64,000 bases of DNA from Schizophyllum amplum (GCA_007026445.1 VDMD01000008.1:496001-560000); one strand, 5' to 3'. Shown: positions 1 to 12,405, counted from the stretch's first letter. Notes: generated from the sequence alone by a model not told the origin. Program-made: numbers and translations.

Positions 1-217
1 TGGCACAGAGACGACCAGACTGCACTTCTACTTGTGTTATGTACTTGCAGATTCACACGCTTGATTGATTCAGCGTATCACAGAACTCGACCTTCCTCAG
101 TAATGTCCAGCGTCAGCCCAGCACTGGCCAACAAGTTGATAGAAAATACACAGGCCATCACATGAAGCTCCGGCACCAGCGGACATACGTTTGTGCGTTC
201 AAGCCACAGCCACGACC

Positions 218-1583
218 CTATTGTCCAAAGTACTCCTCCACCAACGCCTTCTTCCTCAAGTCCAACAACAGCTCCTCCATATCCGTCCGCGACGGCAATG
301 TCGGCGGCAGCAAACTCTCGGTCGTGAGGAAGGGAATATAGGACGCAGCCGCCTGCGCGTGCTGATAGGCGGGGTCCGCGGGCGTGAGGGTCGTCGTCGT
401 CGCAGCAGCAGCGCCGCTCTCAGTTTTTGAGCGCTTCGGATCGTCCTCGGCGGCAGCCATGTCTGTGTCGCCGTCCGCGTCCGCTTTGCGCTTGGTTGAC
501 GAGCGCGCGTCGTCTGCTTGCCCACTGACTGCGCGCACCGTGCTCGGGGGTACGGGTGGAGGTTTGGTCGTCTCCGGCAATCCCAGGGCTTCCCGCACGA
601 CGGTGAACGCATCGGCCCATTCTGCAGGAGTCAGGGTTCAATGCCACAGAATCTTGGCCATAAAGTTGACCAGCACGTACCTTCCTCTTCCGCATTCCGC
701 TCATACTCCAACAACGCCTCATCCGCCTCGTCCACATCGCCATAGTACGCCGGCCCCTGGCCCATGAACTTTTTGTAAAAGGCGAGCGCCTGGTTCTCCT
801 CCTCCTCCTCGTTCTTCTTGCTCTGGAACAGCTCGCGCACGCCTGGGAGGTCCTTGGCGCGGCCAAAGTATCTGTGACGGGAGTTTCAGCGGGGGAGAAC
901 ATGGTACGGGGGAACACAGCACGGGGGAACACAGCACGGGGGAAGATAGCGGGGGGAAATAAGCAGCCGATCAAACACAGAAACGCACTTGTATCCCTTG
1001 GTGCCCGGGACCTCCTTCCCGTCCGCGTCCAGCATGGCAACATTGCGCCTGTAGTTGGCGCCGCCGAGCGCGATGATCTGGTTCTCCCAGTGCCGCTTCT
1101 CGCGCAGGAGCTTGTTGATCTCGTCGTTCAAGTCGCGCACCTCGTACTCGGTTAGACCGGCTGCAAAGCGAGCGTCAGTGCGTGCATGGAACTACAAACC
1201 AGCGCGTATGTGGCAGAGTGAATGGGATGAAGATGGTGCAAGGACGAGGACGATGGCGTGAAGAGGTATGTATGACATTGACGGTAAGGCTGAAGACAAT
1301 GATCGAAAGGAGGGAAGGTAGGCCGCAGCACACGCACCGTCCTGAATCTTTGACACCTTCCTGCTGATCTCCCTCAGAATCTCTCCTCGCCAGCGCTCGC
1401 ACTCGCGCATGCTCTTGCACGCGCTCGCCATCCGTGGACGGCGGTCCCCGCGCGTCCCGAGGCCCAGCTCGGCCGCCTGCGCCTCGCGGAAGCGGTACAG
1501 CATGGATTGCGCTTTCTCCTCATTGCGAGCCTGTGCGGCTAGGTTAGTAGGCGGGGGAGGGGGATAGAGGGAGGACGTGCCAT
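218..1583 (-). CDS. ISY1: ISY1-family pre-mRNA splicing factor
   Basis: This encodes a roughly 320-residue Isy1-like protein, a component of the Prp19/NineTeen complex that associates with the spliceosome around the catalytic steps. The conserved N-terminal half is assembled from several exons: a block reading ARNEEKAQSMLYRFREAQAA, a helical block with EILREISRKVSKIQD, then LNDEINKLLREKRHWENQI and GGANYRRNV, which are hallmark Isy1 sequences. A variable acidic linker and a C-terminal block ending KALVEEYFGQ follow. The start is inferred: the ATG at 1583 makes a 7-nt first coding exon, and splicing over a short intron with a CTAAC branch site joins it in frame. The intron around 870-990 carries a 15-bp tandem repeat. 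Function is well supported by family similarity; the exact first exon is an inference. Confidence 0.9.
906..950. repeat. 15-bp tandem repeat in an ISY1 intron
   Basis: Three consecutive copies of a 15-bp unit (ACGGGGGAACACAGC, the third with two changes) lie here, flanked by degenerate partial copies from about 889 to 957. The array sits inside an intron of ISY1, so it does not affect the protein directly. Confidence 0.85.
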
Positions 1584-2478
1584 TTCGTGGTAGTGGTCGA
1601 GTGCGAAGGGGCACCGCGCTGACGCGTTACGTCAGCAAATGATCGGTGCAATCGGACCGGCTCTCTAAACGTTCTTGGCACTCAGAACTTGACCAGAACT
1701 TTCACGTTGAACCCCTTGACGATTGGATAAAATTGACAGGGAAGGCGGCGCCCTCGTACGCTGGTTCACGTTTGCTACGTCTGATAGATGACGACGGTCA
1801 AGCTCGATATCTTGAATGGGCGTTCCAGTGCTTCCGAATAGACTGCCAGTTCTTCTATGACCTCTTGACTTTTCAAGTTCAGGTTTGTGGAGGAAATCAG
1901 CGATTTTGTTGATCCCAACGCGCGCTAGACTTCTAGAACTACGCTGCTCTCATAATTCGCGGTTCATACCAACAAGGTGAGAACAGGACTTTGCCGCCCG
2001 CTCAAGCGCTCCCTGCTCAGGTGAGTTTGCCTATTTCCTTGCAAGTTCGATACTTAATCTTTGACAGTACTTTGACCTCCGTATAAGATCGGACAGAGCG
2101 ACCGACCTTGTTCCCTGTTCGGTAAATGGCTCGTCAGAGTGAAGGACGAACTGATACCAATGATAGGCACGTCGTCCTGCTGACGAACTCACAAGACCAT
2201 ATGCCCGCGCGACAGCGTGGGACGAAGGTGTATCGCTCTCTACTTGCCTCCCTCTTCAACATTTCAACCTACACCGCTTACCAGATACTCATGCACTCAT
2301 CATCTCCCGTTCAAAACGCGAGACGAGGACCTTCCATGACATCGAATGTGTAACGTGCGTCTCCCCCCATCTCAAAAATCATAAGTAAGGCCCACCGTTG
2401 GCCCACCGTATCATGATCACTGCTCAGCCGGATTGACAGCTTGCTTCTTCGCTATGTTAACTGCGGCCGTGGGACATT
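1584..2478. other. Intergenic region between ISY1 and first P450
   Basis: About 0.9 kb without a recognisable gene. A plus-strand ORF at 1646-1912 (88 codons) has no family resemblance that I can name and lacks neighbouring exons that would extend it, so I do not call it a gene. The right part serves as the promoter of the downstream P450. Confidence 0.5.
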
Positions 2479-2488
2479 TATAAGTAGG
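2479..2488 (+). promoter_or_regulatory. TATA-like box of P450 copy 1
   Basis: TATAAGTAGG lies 78 bp upstream of the ATG at 2557. The same ten bases occur 55 bp upstream of the second P450 copy, so the box is conserved between the duplicates. Its position only 27 bp before an upstream in-frame ATG at 2506 argues that 2557 is the real start. Confidence 0.6.
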
Positions 2489-2556
2489 GAAGCCACCTCA
2501 GATTCATGTTCACCCTGCCCCCACCCCACCCCACCACGACCACTACGACTACCACC

Positions 2557-4796
2557 ATGTTTGTGCTCACCATACAGGACATCGCCGTCTGCGTGCTACT
2601 CTATGTGCTGCACCTGGGCCTAAAGCGCTCCAAGAAAATCCTTCCGCTGCCGCCGGGCCCTCCTGCCGACCCGCTGCTTGGTCATATGCGCATTATGCCC
2701 TCGACGGGTGCCGAAAACGCCTTTTACCGATGGGGCAAGGAATACAGTGCGTCTTTGGTGCGTTTGTTACAGGTATACAACGTCACTAAATTTCTGTTCG
2801 TAGATTCCGACATAATCCATGTCAGCGTACTCGGCCAGCCCATCATCGTTCTCAACAGCTTGCAAGCCACTGTCGACCTTTTGGAGAAACGGGGTGCTAT
2901 CTATAGTGACCGGCCACAATTCGCATTTTTCGACATGTGCGTGTAGTTTGTTTGTGGCTGCCCTATCATCGTGGTAATAGGCCCTCCAACAGGCTTGGGT
3001 GGTATGAGTGCCTGCTCCTGACCGGATATAACCACCGCTCCTTTCCTGTCCACCGGCGGCTCATGCAGAACTACTTTGCGAAGTCTAACGCATCGCGCTT
3101 CGACACAGTACAAACCCGCGAAGCACGCAACCTCGTCAAAGGGATCACTGAGCACCCGGAGCGGTGGCAGGATTACCTGAACAAGTACGTATGCCGGCCT
3201 GCTTGAAGAAGTGTCTCATTCGCGTGTAGGTACAGCACGGGTATCATCATCCAACTCATCACGGGGCATGAAATCAAGACGCTGGATGATGTCTACTTGC
3301 AGATCGCCAGCGACGTGCGCACAACTATGAACAGTGGAGGCACGGCCGGTGCAACCGGCGTCGACCTAATTCCCTTGCGTACGTGCTCTCGTTGCCGTAT
3401 AGAAGTCATTGCTATGGGCGTGTTGAGATGCTAATCTAACTTTAACGCCTTTGCAGTGCGCTTCCTCCCAAGCTGGTGTGACCTGTCCGGGTCGACAAGC
3501 TTTGTGCGCAAGTGGCGACATGCGATTTGGAATATCTACAACGTCCCCTTCGAGCGCGTCCAGGCGGACGTCAAAGCCGGTGTCGCGCAGCCGTCATTGA
3601 TGCTCTCCGCGATGCAGGAAATGGACGCGCAAGAAGAGGGCGCGGATACATTGACGGAGGAGAGGATCAAAGGCTTGTGTGCGACAGCGTTTGCAGGTGA
3701 GCATACTCTCTTGCTATGTATATTCTCCCTATGCCAATTTTCCATGGGCCCAACTAATACGCTCGTCTCTGCGCAATTTCTGTGAAACGTCTATCTGATG
3801 CTCAATCTTCCCATACAGGCGGGGCAGACACGGCGAGTTCTGCCGTTCATTGGCTTGGGATGACGGCTGACCCGGACATGCAAGACTTTCGACACTCTTA
3901 CCACATTCGTCTTCGGCATCGTCAATTACCCAGATGTGCAAGAGCGTGCGCGAGAGGAACTGGACAGGGTGGTCGGCCCCGACCGCATGCCTGACTTTGC
4001 AGACCGTGAATATTTGCCGTACGTCGAACGCGTGATGTACGAGAGCTTTAGGTGCGCTGCACACAGCGTTTTTTTCTTCTACCCGTGTCTAAATACATGG
4101 CTTTCGTCTCCTCTAGGTTCTGGCCTGTCACGCCGCTGGGTATGAGCAGATGCGCTCCAACGCACCATAACATACGATGACTATCTCCCCAGGCCCGCCG
4201 CATAAATCCACGGAAGACGACGTGTATAATGGGATGTTCATCCCGAAGGTGAGCGCTTCGCCGTTCATGACAGCCCCATGCCTTCGATACTGACATCGCC
4301 GGGCAGGGGTCCCTCGTCCTGTTCAACGCCTTCGCCATGACGCATGACGAGTCGGTTTACGCGGACCCATGGCGGTTCGACCCGGACCGATACCTGCCGC
4401 GCGAGGAGGGCGGGCGCGGCGAGCCCCTGCCTACGGTGCAGTTTGGCTTCGGCAGGCGGTGAGTAGTATCCGCTGCGACGCACGGTGCTACTTCTTACAA
4501 GTCAATCCAGCGTCTGCCCAGGCCGCGTCGTCGGCGAGACCAATATTTTCATCGCGATCGCGACGATGCTCCATGTCCTCACTATCAATAAGGCGAAGGA
4601 CGCTGCGGGGAACGAGATCACTGTCGATCCGGAGACCGCGAAGTACACGACGGGACTGACAAGGTGCGTGTTCTGGCTGGTTCCAGGTTCGCTGGACTGA
4701 TGCATTATTGCCAGTCACCCTGAGACAGTTTTGTGCAACATTGTGCCAACGAGCGAGCGTGCGAAGCGGCTAGCGATGGCGTATCATGTCGAGTAG
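2557..4796 (+). CDS. Cytochrome P450 monooxygenase, tandem copy 1
   Basis: About 515 residues in roughly 12 exons. An N-terminal hydrophobic anchor (IAVCVLLYVLHLGLK) is followed by the proline hinge LPLPPGPPADPLLGH, as in microsomal fungal P450s. The I-helix motif GGADTA, the K-helix ExxR in YESFRFWPVTPLG, the WRFDPDRY region and the heme-binding motif FGFGRRVCPGR with its axial Cys are all present. It resembles basidiomycete P450s often annotated as O-methylsterigmatocystin oxidoreductase-like; the substrate cannot be inferred. The protein ends AYHVE at the stop at 4794. It is nearly identical in exon structure to the next gene. After GADTAS the donor used in copy 2 is GC instead of GT here, so either a GC-AG intron or a donor three bases downstream is needed. 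An upstream ATG at 2506 would add 17 mostly Pro/Thr residues and is less likely. Confidence 0.9.
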
Positions 4797-5784
4797 GTAC
4801 CCACTAGTACTTATCTGAGCGTCCAAAATTTTGTGATACAGCCCGGCCTTGAAGCTTGAAGCTAGAACGCTTGAACAACAGATGTCGCTACATCATCCTC
4901 GATATTTATCGTATATTCCGTCTCCGCCCCACCTCACATGCGCCGGCATCGTCGGCAGCGCGCTGGCAGCACAGCTCCGACGCTCGTGTGGCTCACGCGC
5001 TGCAGCTTGTTCATGGCCCAAATTGTGTAAGTGTTCAATACACCTGGGAATGTTGATATGCATGTACACATGTCTGCTGCCATGCCACGAAGGTCAAGGA
5101 GGAGTGAGCTGACAGAAAATGAGCAGTGTCGGCGCCGTCGGACGCGTCGGCGCGTGGATGCCACGACGTCGCTCCACAGCACCTTTTTGAGACCCGCCTA
5201 TCGTTCTGCAATTAGTTGGAACGGGAAAACTTGACAACCCTTCTACAATGGCAGAGCAAGCGGCGTCAGGCGGGGCTCGTTCAACTGAGCCACTCCGACA
5301 ATATGTCATTAGGTAGGTGAGTTTACCCCATCCCATGTCCTTCATAACCTTTCTCCTACGACATGTCCACGCGGGTATCGCACACTAAGCCGATACCACT
5401 CGATGATAGACACGATCACAATGGTGCTAACTGACGGGAACGACGTCGGGAGATACTACCCCGGCATTGTGAACGAAGGCGAATCCGCGCGCGCACCTGT
5501 CGCAAAACGTCACCTGTATCTTCGTTCCCCCTCCCCTCTTCAATCGGCGCCACTCGGCAGATGGCTGCGCACTTTTCTCATTTTGAGTGGAAGAGTGGAA
5601 GACATGGCCTGCGAAGGCCATGCACACTCTTGTGTCTACCCTTGTATCCCTGAATACAGGAATATGGTGTGGGTCACAAGCCCGCCTGTCCACCATTCAC
5701 CTCGGCCCGACGGCCTTCTCGGTTCGGTCGACCACTTGCACCGACGTTGTGGTGTGGTGTCAATGCGTGCGGCGTCTGAACGGC
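4797..5784. other. Intergenic region between the two P450 copies
   Basis: About 1 kb with only short ORFs that resemble no family I recognise. A CTTGAAGCTTGAAGCT motif occurs at about 4850, a sequence that recurs elsewhere in the window. The right end is the promoter of P450 copy 2. Confidence 0.5.
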
Positions 5785-5794
5785 TATAAGTAGG
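5785..5794 (+). promoter_or_regulatory. TATA-like box of P450 copy 2
   Basis: TATAAGTAGG is identical to the element before copy 1 and lies 55 bp before the ATG at 5840. Sequence around it is otherwise diverged between the copies, which suggests that the box was retained by selection or lies at the edge of the duplicated unit. Confidence 0.6.
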
Positions 5795-5839
5795 TAAGGC
5801 GTCAGAATCCAGTATCCAGGCGTTTTTTCGTTGCCCTCC

Positions 5840-8064
5840 ATGTTCGCCCCCACCGTACAGGATATTGCCATTTGTGTGCTGCTCTATGCACTGCACCTAC
5901 TCTTGAAGCGATCTCAGCAAAGTCTCCCCCTTCCCCCGGGCCCTCCTGCTGATCCTCTGTTCGGTCATTTACGCAAAATTCCCTCGATAGGCGCCGAGCG
6001 GTTGTATCTCCAATGGGGAAGGGAATACGGTGCGTCTCGTCGTTATTCTTATATAAAAACTCACGCCAACGCCAATGTGCCTTCGTAGACTCCGACGTAA
6101 TCCATGTCAGCGTACTCGGTCAGCCCATCATCGTTCTCAACAGCTTGCAAGCCACTGTGGACCTCTTGGACAAGCGTGGTGCGATCTACAGTGGCCGGCC
6201 GCAATTCGCATTTTTCGATATGTGCGTGAATCTTTGGATTGGATATCTTATTACCATGGCACTGACTTGTCTAACAGGCTTGGGTGGTACGAGTGCCTAC
6301 TCATGATTGGGTCCCAACAGCCGTCCTTCTCCATTCATCGGCGACTCATGCAAAATTACTTCGCCAAGGCCGATGCGCCACGCTTCGCCGCGCTACAGAC
6401 CCACGAAGCACGCAAGCTTGCCAAAGGGATCGTCGAGCACCCGGAGCGGTGGCAGGAATGCTTGAACATGTACGTGGACAGCGACCTGTCTGTGCGCAAT
6501 CAGAAACCTCATCACGCCTTGCGCATAGGTACAGCACGGGAATCATAATGCAGCTCATCACGGGGCACGAAATCAAGACGCTCGACGACGTCCACCTGCA
6601 GATCGCCAACGACGTGTGCATGACGATGAACAGCGGAGGCACGGCCGGGGCGACTGGCGTTGACCTGTTCCCCCTCCGTACGTGGCCGTATGTCGGGTTA
6701 TGATTTACTGACTCGAGCATCCCGCAGTGCGCTACCTCCCGAGCTGGTGCGACCCGTCTGGGTCGACGGGCTTTGTGCGCAAGTGGCGCCACGCAATACG
6801 CAACATGTACGACGTCCCCTACGAGCGCGTTCAGGCGGACGTGAAAGCCGGCACGGCGCAGCCGTCGCTGATGCTCGCCGCGATGCAGGAGATGGACGCG
6901 CAGGAGGAGGGCGTGGATACGTTGACGGAGGAGAGGATCAAGGGGTTGTGTGCCACATCATGGGCAGGTGAGTCTATCCTCGCTGTGCATATTCTTCCTG
7001 CGCAAATTCACCTTGCGCTTATTCCCGTGCGCTCATCTTACTTGCGCAAATTTCATGGATCGTTTATCTGATGCTCAACCGCCCGTCTAGGTGGCGCGGA
7101 TACGGCGAGTACTGTCGTGTACTTGCTTGCGGGGATGGCTGACACGGACGCGCAAGACTTTCGACACTCTTACCACCTTCGTCTTCGGCATCGTCAACTA
7201 TCCAGACGTGCAAGCGCGCGCGCGAGCGGAACTGGACAGGGTGGTCGGCCCCGACCGCATGCCCGACTTTGCAGACCGGGACAATTTGCCGTACGTCGAA
7301 CGCGTGATGTACGAGAGCTTCAGGTACGGTGCATTCACCCTTAAGCCTTCTTCTATCCGCGCCTGAATACTTATCTCCCGTCTCCCTTAGGTTCTGGCCA
7401 GTCACACCGCTGGGTATGGACGCATCGTTCGCACCGCATCATAACATACGATAACTGTGCTCCAGGCCCGCCACATAAGTCCACGGAAGACGACATGTAT
7501 AATGGGATGTTCATTCCGAAGGTAAGCGCTCGCCGGTCACGGTTACCCCATGCCCTACTGACATCGCGGTTCAGGGCTCCCTCGTCCTGTTCAACGCCTT
7601 CGCCATGACGCACGACGAGTCGGTTTACGCAGACCCATGGCGTTTCGACCCGGACCGATACCTGCCGCGCGAGGAAGGCGGGCGCGGCGAGCCCCTGCCT
7701 GCGACGCAGTTTGGCTTCGGCAGGCGGTGAGTAGTATCCGCTGCGGCGCACAGTCCTACCTCTGACAAGCCACTCCAGCGTCTGCCCAGGCCGCGTCGTC
7801 GGCGAGACCAATATTTTCATCGCGATCGCGACGATGCTGCATGTCCTCGCTATCGAAAAGGCGAAAGACGCTGCAGGGAACGAGATCACTGTCGATCCAG
7901 AGACTGCGAAGTACACGACGGGACTGACAAGGTACGTGCTCTGGCTGGCTGTAGGGCCGCTGAGCTAACGAACAATTGGCAGTCACCCTGAGACGGTTCT
8001 GTGCAACATTGTCCCAACAAGCGAGCGTGCGAAGGGGCTAGCGATGGCGTATCATAGCGAGTAG
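5840..8064 (+). CDS. Cytochrome P450 monooxygenase, tandem copy 2
   Basis: This is a second P450 of about 515 residues with the same roughly 12-exon structure as copy 1. It begins MFAPTVQDIAICVLLYALHL, a membrane anchor, then LPLPPGPPADPLFGH. It keeps the GGADTA I-helix motif, ExxR (YESFRFWPVTPLG), FDPDRYLPREEGG and the heme motif FGFGRRVCPGR. All splice sites are canonical, including a 44-bp intron after GADTAST with GT donor and CTGAC branch site. Most exons match copy 1 nearly residue for residue, so the pair arose by recent tandem duplication. The stop is at 8062. Substrate and pathway are unknown; no terpene synthase, polyketide synthase or NRPS gene lies nearby to define a cluster. Confidence 0.92.
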
Positions 8065-8276
8065 GTATACTTTGCTACTATCTTGAGGTCTTGCGCCGCA
8101 ACTTGCAATTGGCCTATGCGCTACTTTTCATGACAATCAAGCGCCGACAGACATCGGTCAGTTCAATCCATAAATATAATCCACAACGGAGTAGGTAGTA
8201 CTTATAGTAATTAGTAAATAAGGTAAGGAGTGGTGACTCGACGCGCTGCAGCTCTATACTTTCCCTTAGACATCTC

Positions 8277-11117
8277 TCAAGCGGACTCTGACCCCACCAG
8301 CTCATACCCCTCCGGCGGATATGGCAGCCCCAGCACAATCTTCGGCTTCCCTCTCTCCTCCTTCTCTCTCGTCAGTGTCTCCTCCCTCCCTTCCCGCGCC
8401 AGCGCGCGCAGCCGCGAGGTCGTGCGGCTCGCCTTGCGGAAGAGGTCCGGCGCGTACGCCTTCATGAGCTCTCCCGCGACCTTGTCCTCGACGCCACCGA
8501 AATTGAGGTTCTCGAGGAACTCGGTGATTTGCTCGCCCGAGATGCCGGTGGGGAGGTTGTAGGCGAAGGTCTGCCGCTCGCGCGCGCCTGCGAGGCGGTC
8601 GCGAATGGCAGAATAATCTTCGGAGGAGCGCGAGATGGTGTAATGGATGGTCCCTTGGGGCAGGGTCAGGCCAAAGGACGATTATCGAAGTGAACACGCA
8701 CATGGTTGGGCGGCTTCCGCCACAGCGACATAGCCCTTCACAGGCCCATTCCCGAGATAGCTCGAGCTCGTCACATCAAGCTCGACGATGGGCTCGTCGT
8801 GTGCCAGCCCGTCCCACAGGGCCGGCTGTACCCACACACGCAGCGTGTTCGACCCCTCCAGCGTCTCCCAGGTGCACTTCACCGACTGCCACGCGCGCGT
8901 CAACAGTGTTATGACCTTCCAAAAACGCTACTGCGTACCTGTTTGGGGAAGCAATCCGCAACCTCCTGCGCCACCAGCTCCAGCATCGCGACACACTTGC
9001 GGAAGACGCGCGCACCCGCGCCTGGCTCCGTGCCGAAGAGGCGCGCATCGATCTCCTCGAGGCCGAAGTACTGGAAGCCAAATACGCGCGCGACGTTATG
9101 GTATGCGCAGAATATGCCGTCCATGTTGCCAATGCGGGCTTGGAAGCTGGGGAGATATCAGAATACAGTACAAGGGTATCATTTTGGGTCAACCGCACTT
9201 GTATTTGAGGAACGCGGAGCGGATGAGGTCGTAGTATTCGCGCTCAAAGCTCTCCAGCAAGCCGTGTTGCTTGCGGATGAGGTAGCCGGAGTTTTCCTGC
9301 TGGCGTTTAGAAGGTTGACGTGGTGATGGATAAAAATGAACACACTTCAAAATTAAGCAGATCCATGCGAATGGCCATACAGGCGCGCGTCTTCATGTCG
9401 AAGACGCCTGTCCCTGGCAATCGCGGGTCCACACAGTCGAGCTGAGACCTCATGAGGAAGTTGTCCGACTGCGAATGTGTCGTTAGATGGCACTGTTACA
9501 GCAAGAGAACATCGTCAAACAGAGACGTCAACCATACCTTGGAGTATCTGTACGCTTCGCGCATAGGTTCACCCTCGCCTTCAGCTTCGGGGCGGTCATG
9601 GGCGCGCAGGTATCGCGTGAACTCCTCCGGTTCCATGGTGAAGTACTTCTCTAATAATGTGCCCTGAAGTGACACATATTTCTCAGGTATGTCAAGCGCC
9701 ACGAAGTAGACATCGACGCACCATCCATGTCAGGATATTCTGCTCACTCCTCACGCCCGGTTTGTCTTCATCCGAGTCGATCATGTAAACTCCGTCCTTG
9801 TAGTTGAACACGGTAGATGTGGGCGTGCGCTGTCCGGGGGTGAAGTTGACGGGCTGGAGATATCGATAACTTAGTAAGGTTCAGATGCAGAACCGGTCCA
9901 TCGACTAACCTCGTCTTTGAAAGCACGACTCAACGGCGATATGTCCACCTCTCTGTCTTGAGATATGAGGAAGTATACATGGCTGAGCATTCCTGTCAAG
10001 GAGGATGTGGACCCCGCGAAGGGCTTCTTCTCTCGCTGTGCCAAACTGCGAAGTTCCTGAATACAGGACATGTGTCAGCGAAATGAGGTCTGCACATAGA
10101 AAAGGTCATACATCGTCCCGAGAGCTCTTCACGAAGCCTTCGATGCGGTCGAACGCAAAGTCGGTGACCTTCGGCAAGTGCTCGAGCGCGGGGCTGAAGT
10201 TGTACACATGCGAACGCGGGTCGCGCATCCAGTGCACGCCAGGGCTAGTTATGCGGTTAAGGATGGACGAATAGTGAAGTCACAGGTAAGACCGACTTGA
10301 AGAGAACGCGGTCAAGCCCGTGCGCCAGCCGTGCGATAGGTTTGTGCTCTGTGCGGGGCGCAACATCTGTACGGTGTTCAATGAATACCGCGTCAGAACT
10401 ATGTAGGAGGGAGATGACCTTCTAGTACGATGTCGCTCTCTGCGGAGGGCTCAAGCAGGCCCTCTATGCGGCGCTTGTAGGCAAGCTGTCGCAGTGATGT
10501 GGACGGCTTCGAGCGCGCTGGCTTGGCTTTATTTCTTGACTTCGGGGCTTGGCTTGTTGGATCGAGTATGCTCTTCAGCTTTGCTATCCGCCGTGCGTTC
10601 TCATCACTCGTGGAGGGCGCTTCTCCAGCTGGCACGTTCTTCCCGGCATATTGAAGGACTTTCAAGCAGTTAGCACAACGCCGCGAGATAACGCACAGCG
10701 CACGCACCATCAACTCCCCAATCCTCCTCCTGCAGATCCGAGGTCGCGTCGCGCGCAGCACGTTTACGCGCTTTTGCCCTTTCCCGTTTTGCCTTCTTAT
10801 TCGCCTGTTTTCTCTGTTCTGCCAGATTGTCCTGGGACGCGCCACTGTCTTCCGGCAGGGCACCGTCTATAGTCACGGATGTCAGATGACCGTCACTGCT
10901 ACCCTCTGCTGCCTCTGTGTGTATGGCTGAACGGGGAGCGCCGTGCTAGATAATGCATTGTAAGTACAGTAGCATGACAGGGAATGCGTTTCCGTAGTCT
11001 GACCTGCAGGCCCTGCGAAGACCCCGCGCGACTGGATAGCGTCTGCTGGGCACAGAGACATAGAGCCTGTGGCGCCCTCACGGAGCGGTGAAGTTGGGGG
11101 AGTCGCCTCAGAAACAT
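8277..11117 (-). CDS. PET127: PET127-like mitochondrial RNA-processing protein
   Basis: Many exons assemble into a Pet127-domain protein. Characteristic segments are WMRDPRSHVYNFSPALEHLPK, a region reading FDMKTRACMAIRMDL, RIGNMDGIFCAYHNVARVFG and YLGNGPVKGYVAV. Pet127 is a fungal mitochondrial inner-membrane-associated protein implicated in 5-prime end processing and turnover of mitochondrial RNA, and its domain belongs to the PD-(D/E)XK nuclease-like superfamily. The start is inferred: ATG at 11117 opens an exon reading MFLRRLPQLHRSVRAPQA, rich in Arg and lacking acids, typical of a mitochondrial presequence. A phase-0 intron joins it to the Lys/Arg-rich stretch KKAKRERAKARKRAA. The gene is divergent from ARL8 over 229 bp. 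Family assignment is firm; internal exon borders are approximate. Confidence 0.88.
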
Positions 11118-11346
11118 GATGAGTACTGCGACCGGCCGTTCGACGAGCGAACAAGACAATAAAGAGTAAGAGCCTGAGCGTCACTGTTGATCGACTTCAG
11201 TCCTCGACTTCAAGCTTCAACGTTGTCAACTTCAGAATCAAAAGAGCGCCCAGCCTGTCCGGCGTTCGGGCCGGTTGATACTCGGGGGTGCGGTGGCGTC
11301 GGTGGCGACACCGCACAGGCGCCGTCCATCCTTGCACACGTCCGCC

Positions 11347-12405
11347 ATGGCGGGAATCTTCGTCAACTTCTTCCAGTGGTTCAGTGGGTAATACCGCTCT
11401 TTACTCGCTCTTGGAATCCGGCTAAACCCTTTGCTCAGCCTTTTCTTCTCCAAGACTGCCGAGATCGCTGTTGTGGGGCTACAGGTGCGTACGCAGTGCG
11501 AGAGGGATATATTTCCATACTGATCGATCGCCCTGTAGGCTTCCGGGAAGACCTCGTTTGTGAATGTGATAGGCTCGGGGCAGGTCTGTACGGGCATTGT
11601 GCGGCAGGCGCTGGGACTCAATAGCCTTAGTGGAGCGAGGAAGTCGTCCCGACCATTGCATTCAACTTCAGGAAGGTCCGGAAGGGCAATGTCTCTCTGA
11701 AGATATGGGATGTTGCTGGTGCGTTCTCGTTTCTACTGCGGCCACAATATATGAACGAGCCTCCAGGTCAACCCAAGTTCCGCTCGATGTGGGAGCGCTA
11801 TTGCTCAGGCGTTGACGCTGTCCTGTGAGCGCTTATCCTCCCTTCCTTCTGCCCATCTTCTTAACGGTGACTAGTTTCGTTGTGGACTCTGCTGATGTGA
11901 GTACGGACCGCCATTGCACCTGGACGCACTAAACCGCAGACGGTAGCGCGAGAAGTTCAACACGGCGAGATTCGAGCTACATCAACTTCTACACCAGCAG
12001 ACGCTCGTGGGCGTCCCATTGCTAGTGGTGAGACCGACTCTCGTCACTTCGTGTTATGCCGCTAATGGCATTACCGAAGCTGGGCAATAAAAACGATGTT
12101 GACGGACACGCGGGGGTGAAAGAGCTCATCAAAGCACTGTACGTACTTCCGTTCGGTCGCGCTCTGAGCGCATGCTGACTTTCATGACAAGTCAACTCGA
12201 TAAGATATCCGACAGACCTGTATCTGTGCGTGCATGGACTTGTCCTTTTTCGACTTGACTGACCCTTCGGTGACTTCTACAGTGTTACTCAGTAAGCCAG
12301 AATACACCCCTCTTAGTGACGTCTCTCACAGCATTCTAGTGCTCCATGAAGAGCCAGCACAACCTCGACATTGTCCTGCAATGGTTGGCAGGGAGGAGCC
12401 ATTGA
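11347..12405 (+). CDS. ARL8: ARL8-type small GTPase
   Basis: About 11 short exons give a protein of roughly 185 residues that matches Arl8, an Arf-like GTPase of lysosome/vacuole and endosome transport. It starts [17 protein letters not shown], an amphipathic helix without the Gly2 myristoylation site, as in Arl8. The P-loop is GLQASGKTS. Switch I follows as [15 protein letters not shown], switch II as [17 protein letters not shown], the base-specificity motif as LGNKND, and the end as [13 protein letters not shown]. Two exons are tiny: 22 nt at 11875-11896 and 9 nt at 12283-12291, both required to keep the conserved frame. The stop is at 12403. It is divergent from PET127. Confidence 0.92.

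Noticed and set aside
1646..1912. Plus-strand ORF of 88 codons between ISY1 and the first P450
   Set aside because: No family signature, no flanking exons with matching splice sites, and length is expected by chance in GC-rich DNA.
2557..11117. Secondary-metabolite gene cluster around the P450 pair
   Set aside because: Neighbours are ISY1, PET127 and ARL8, all housekeeping genes; no core biosynthetic enzyme is present.
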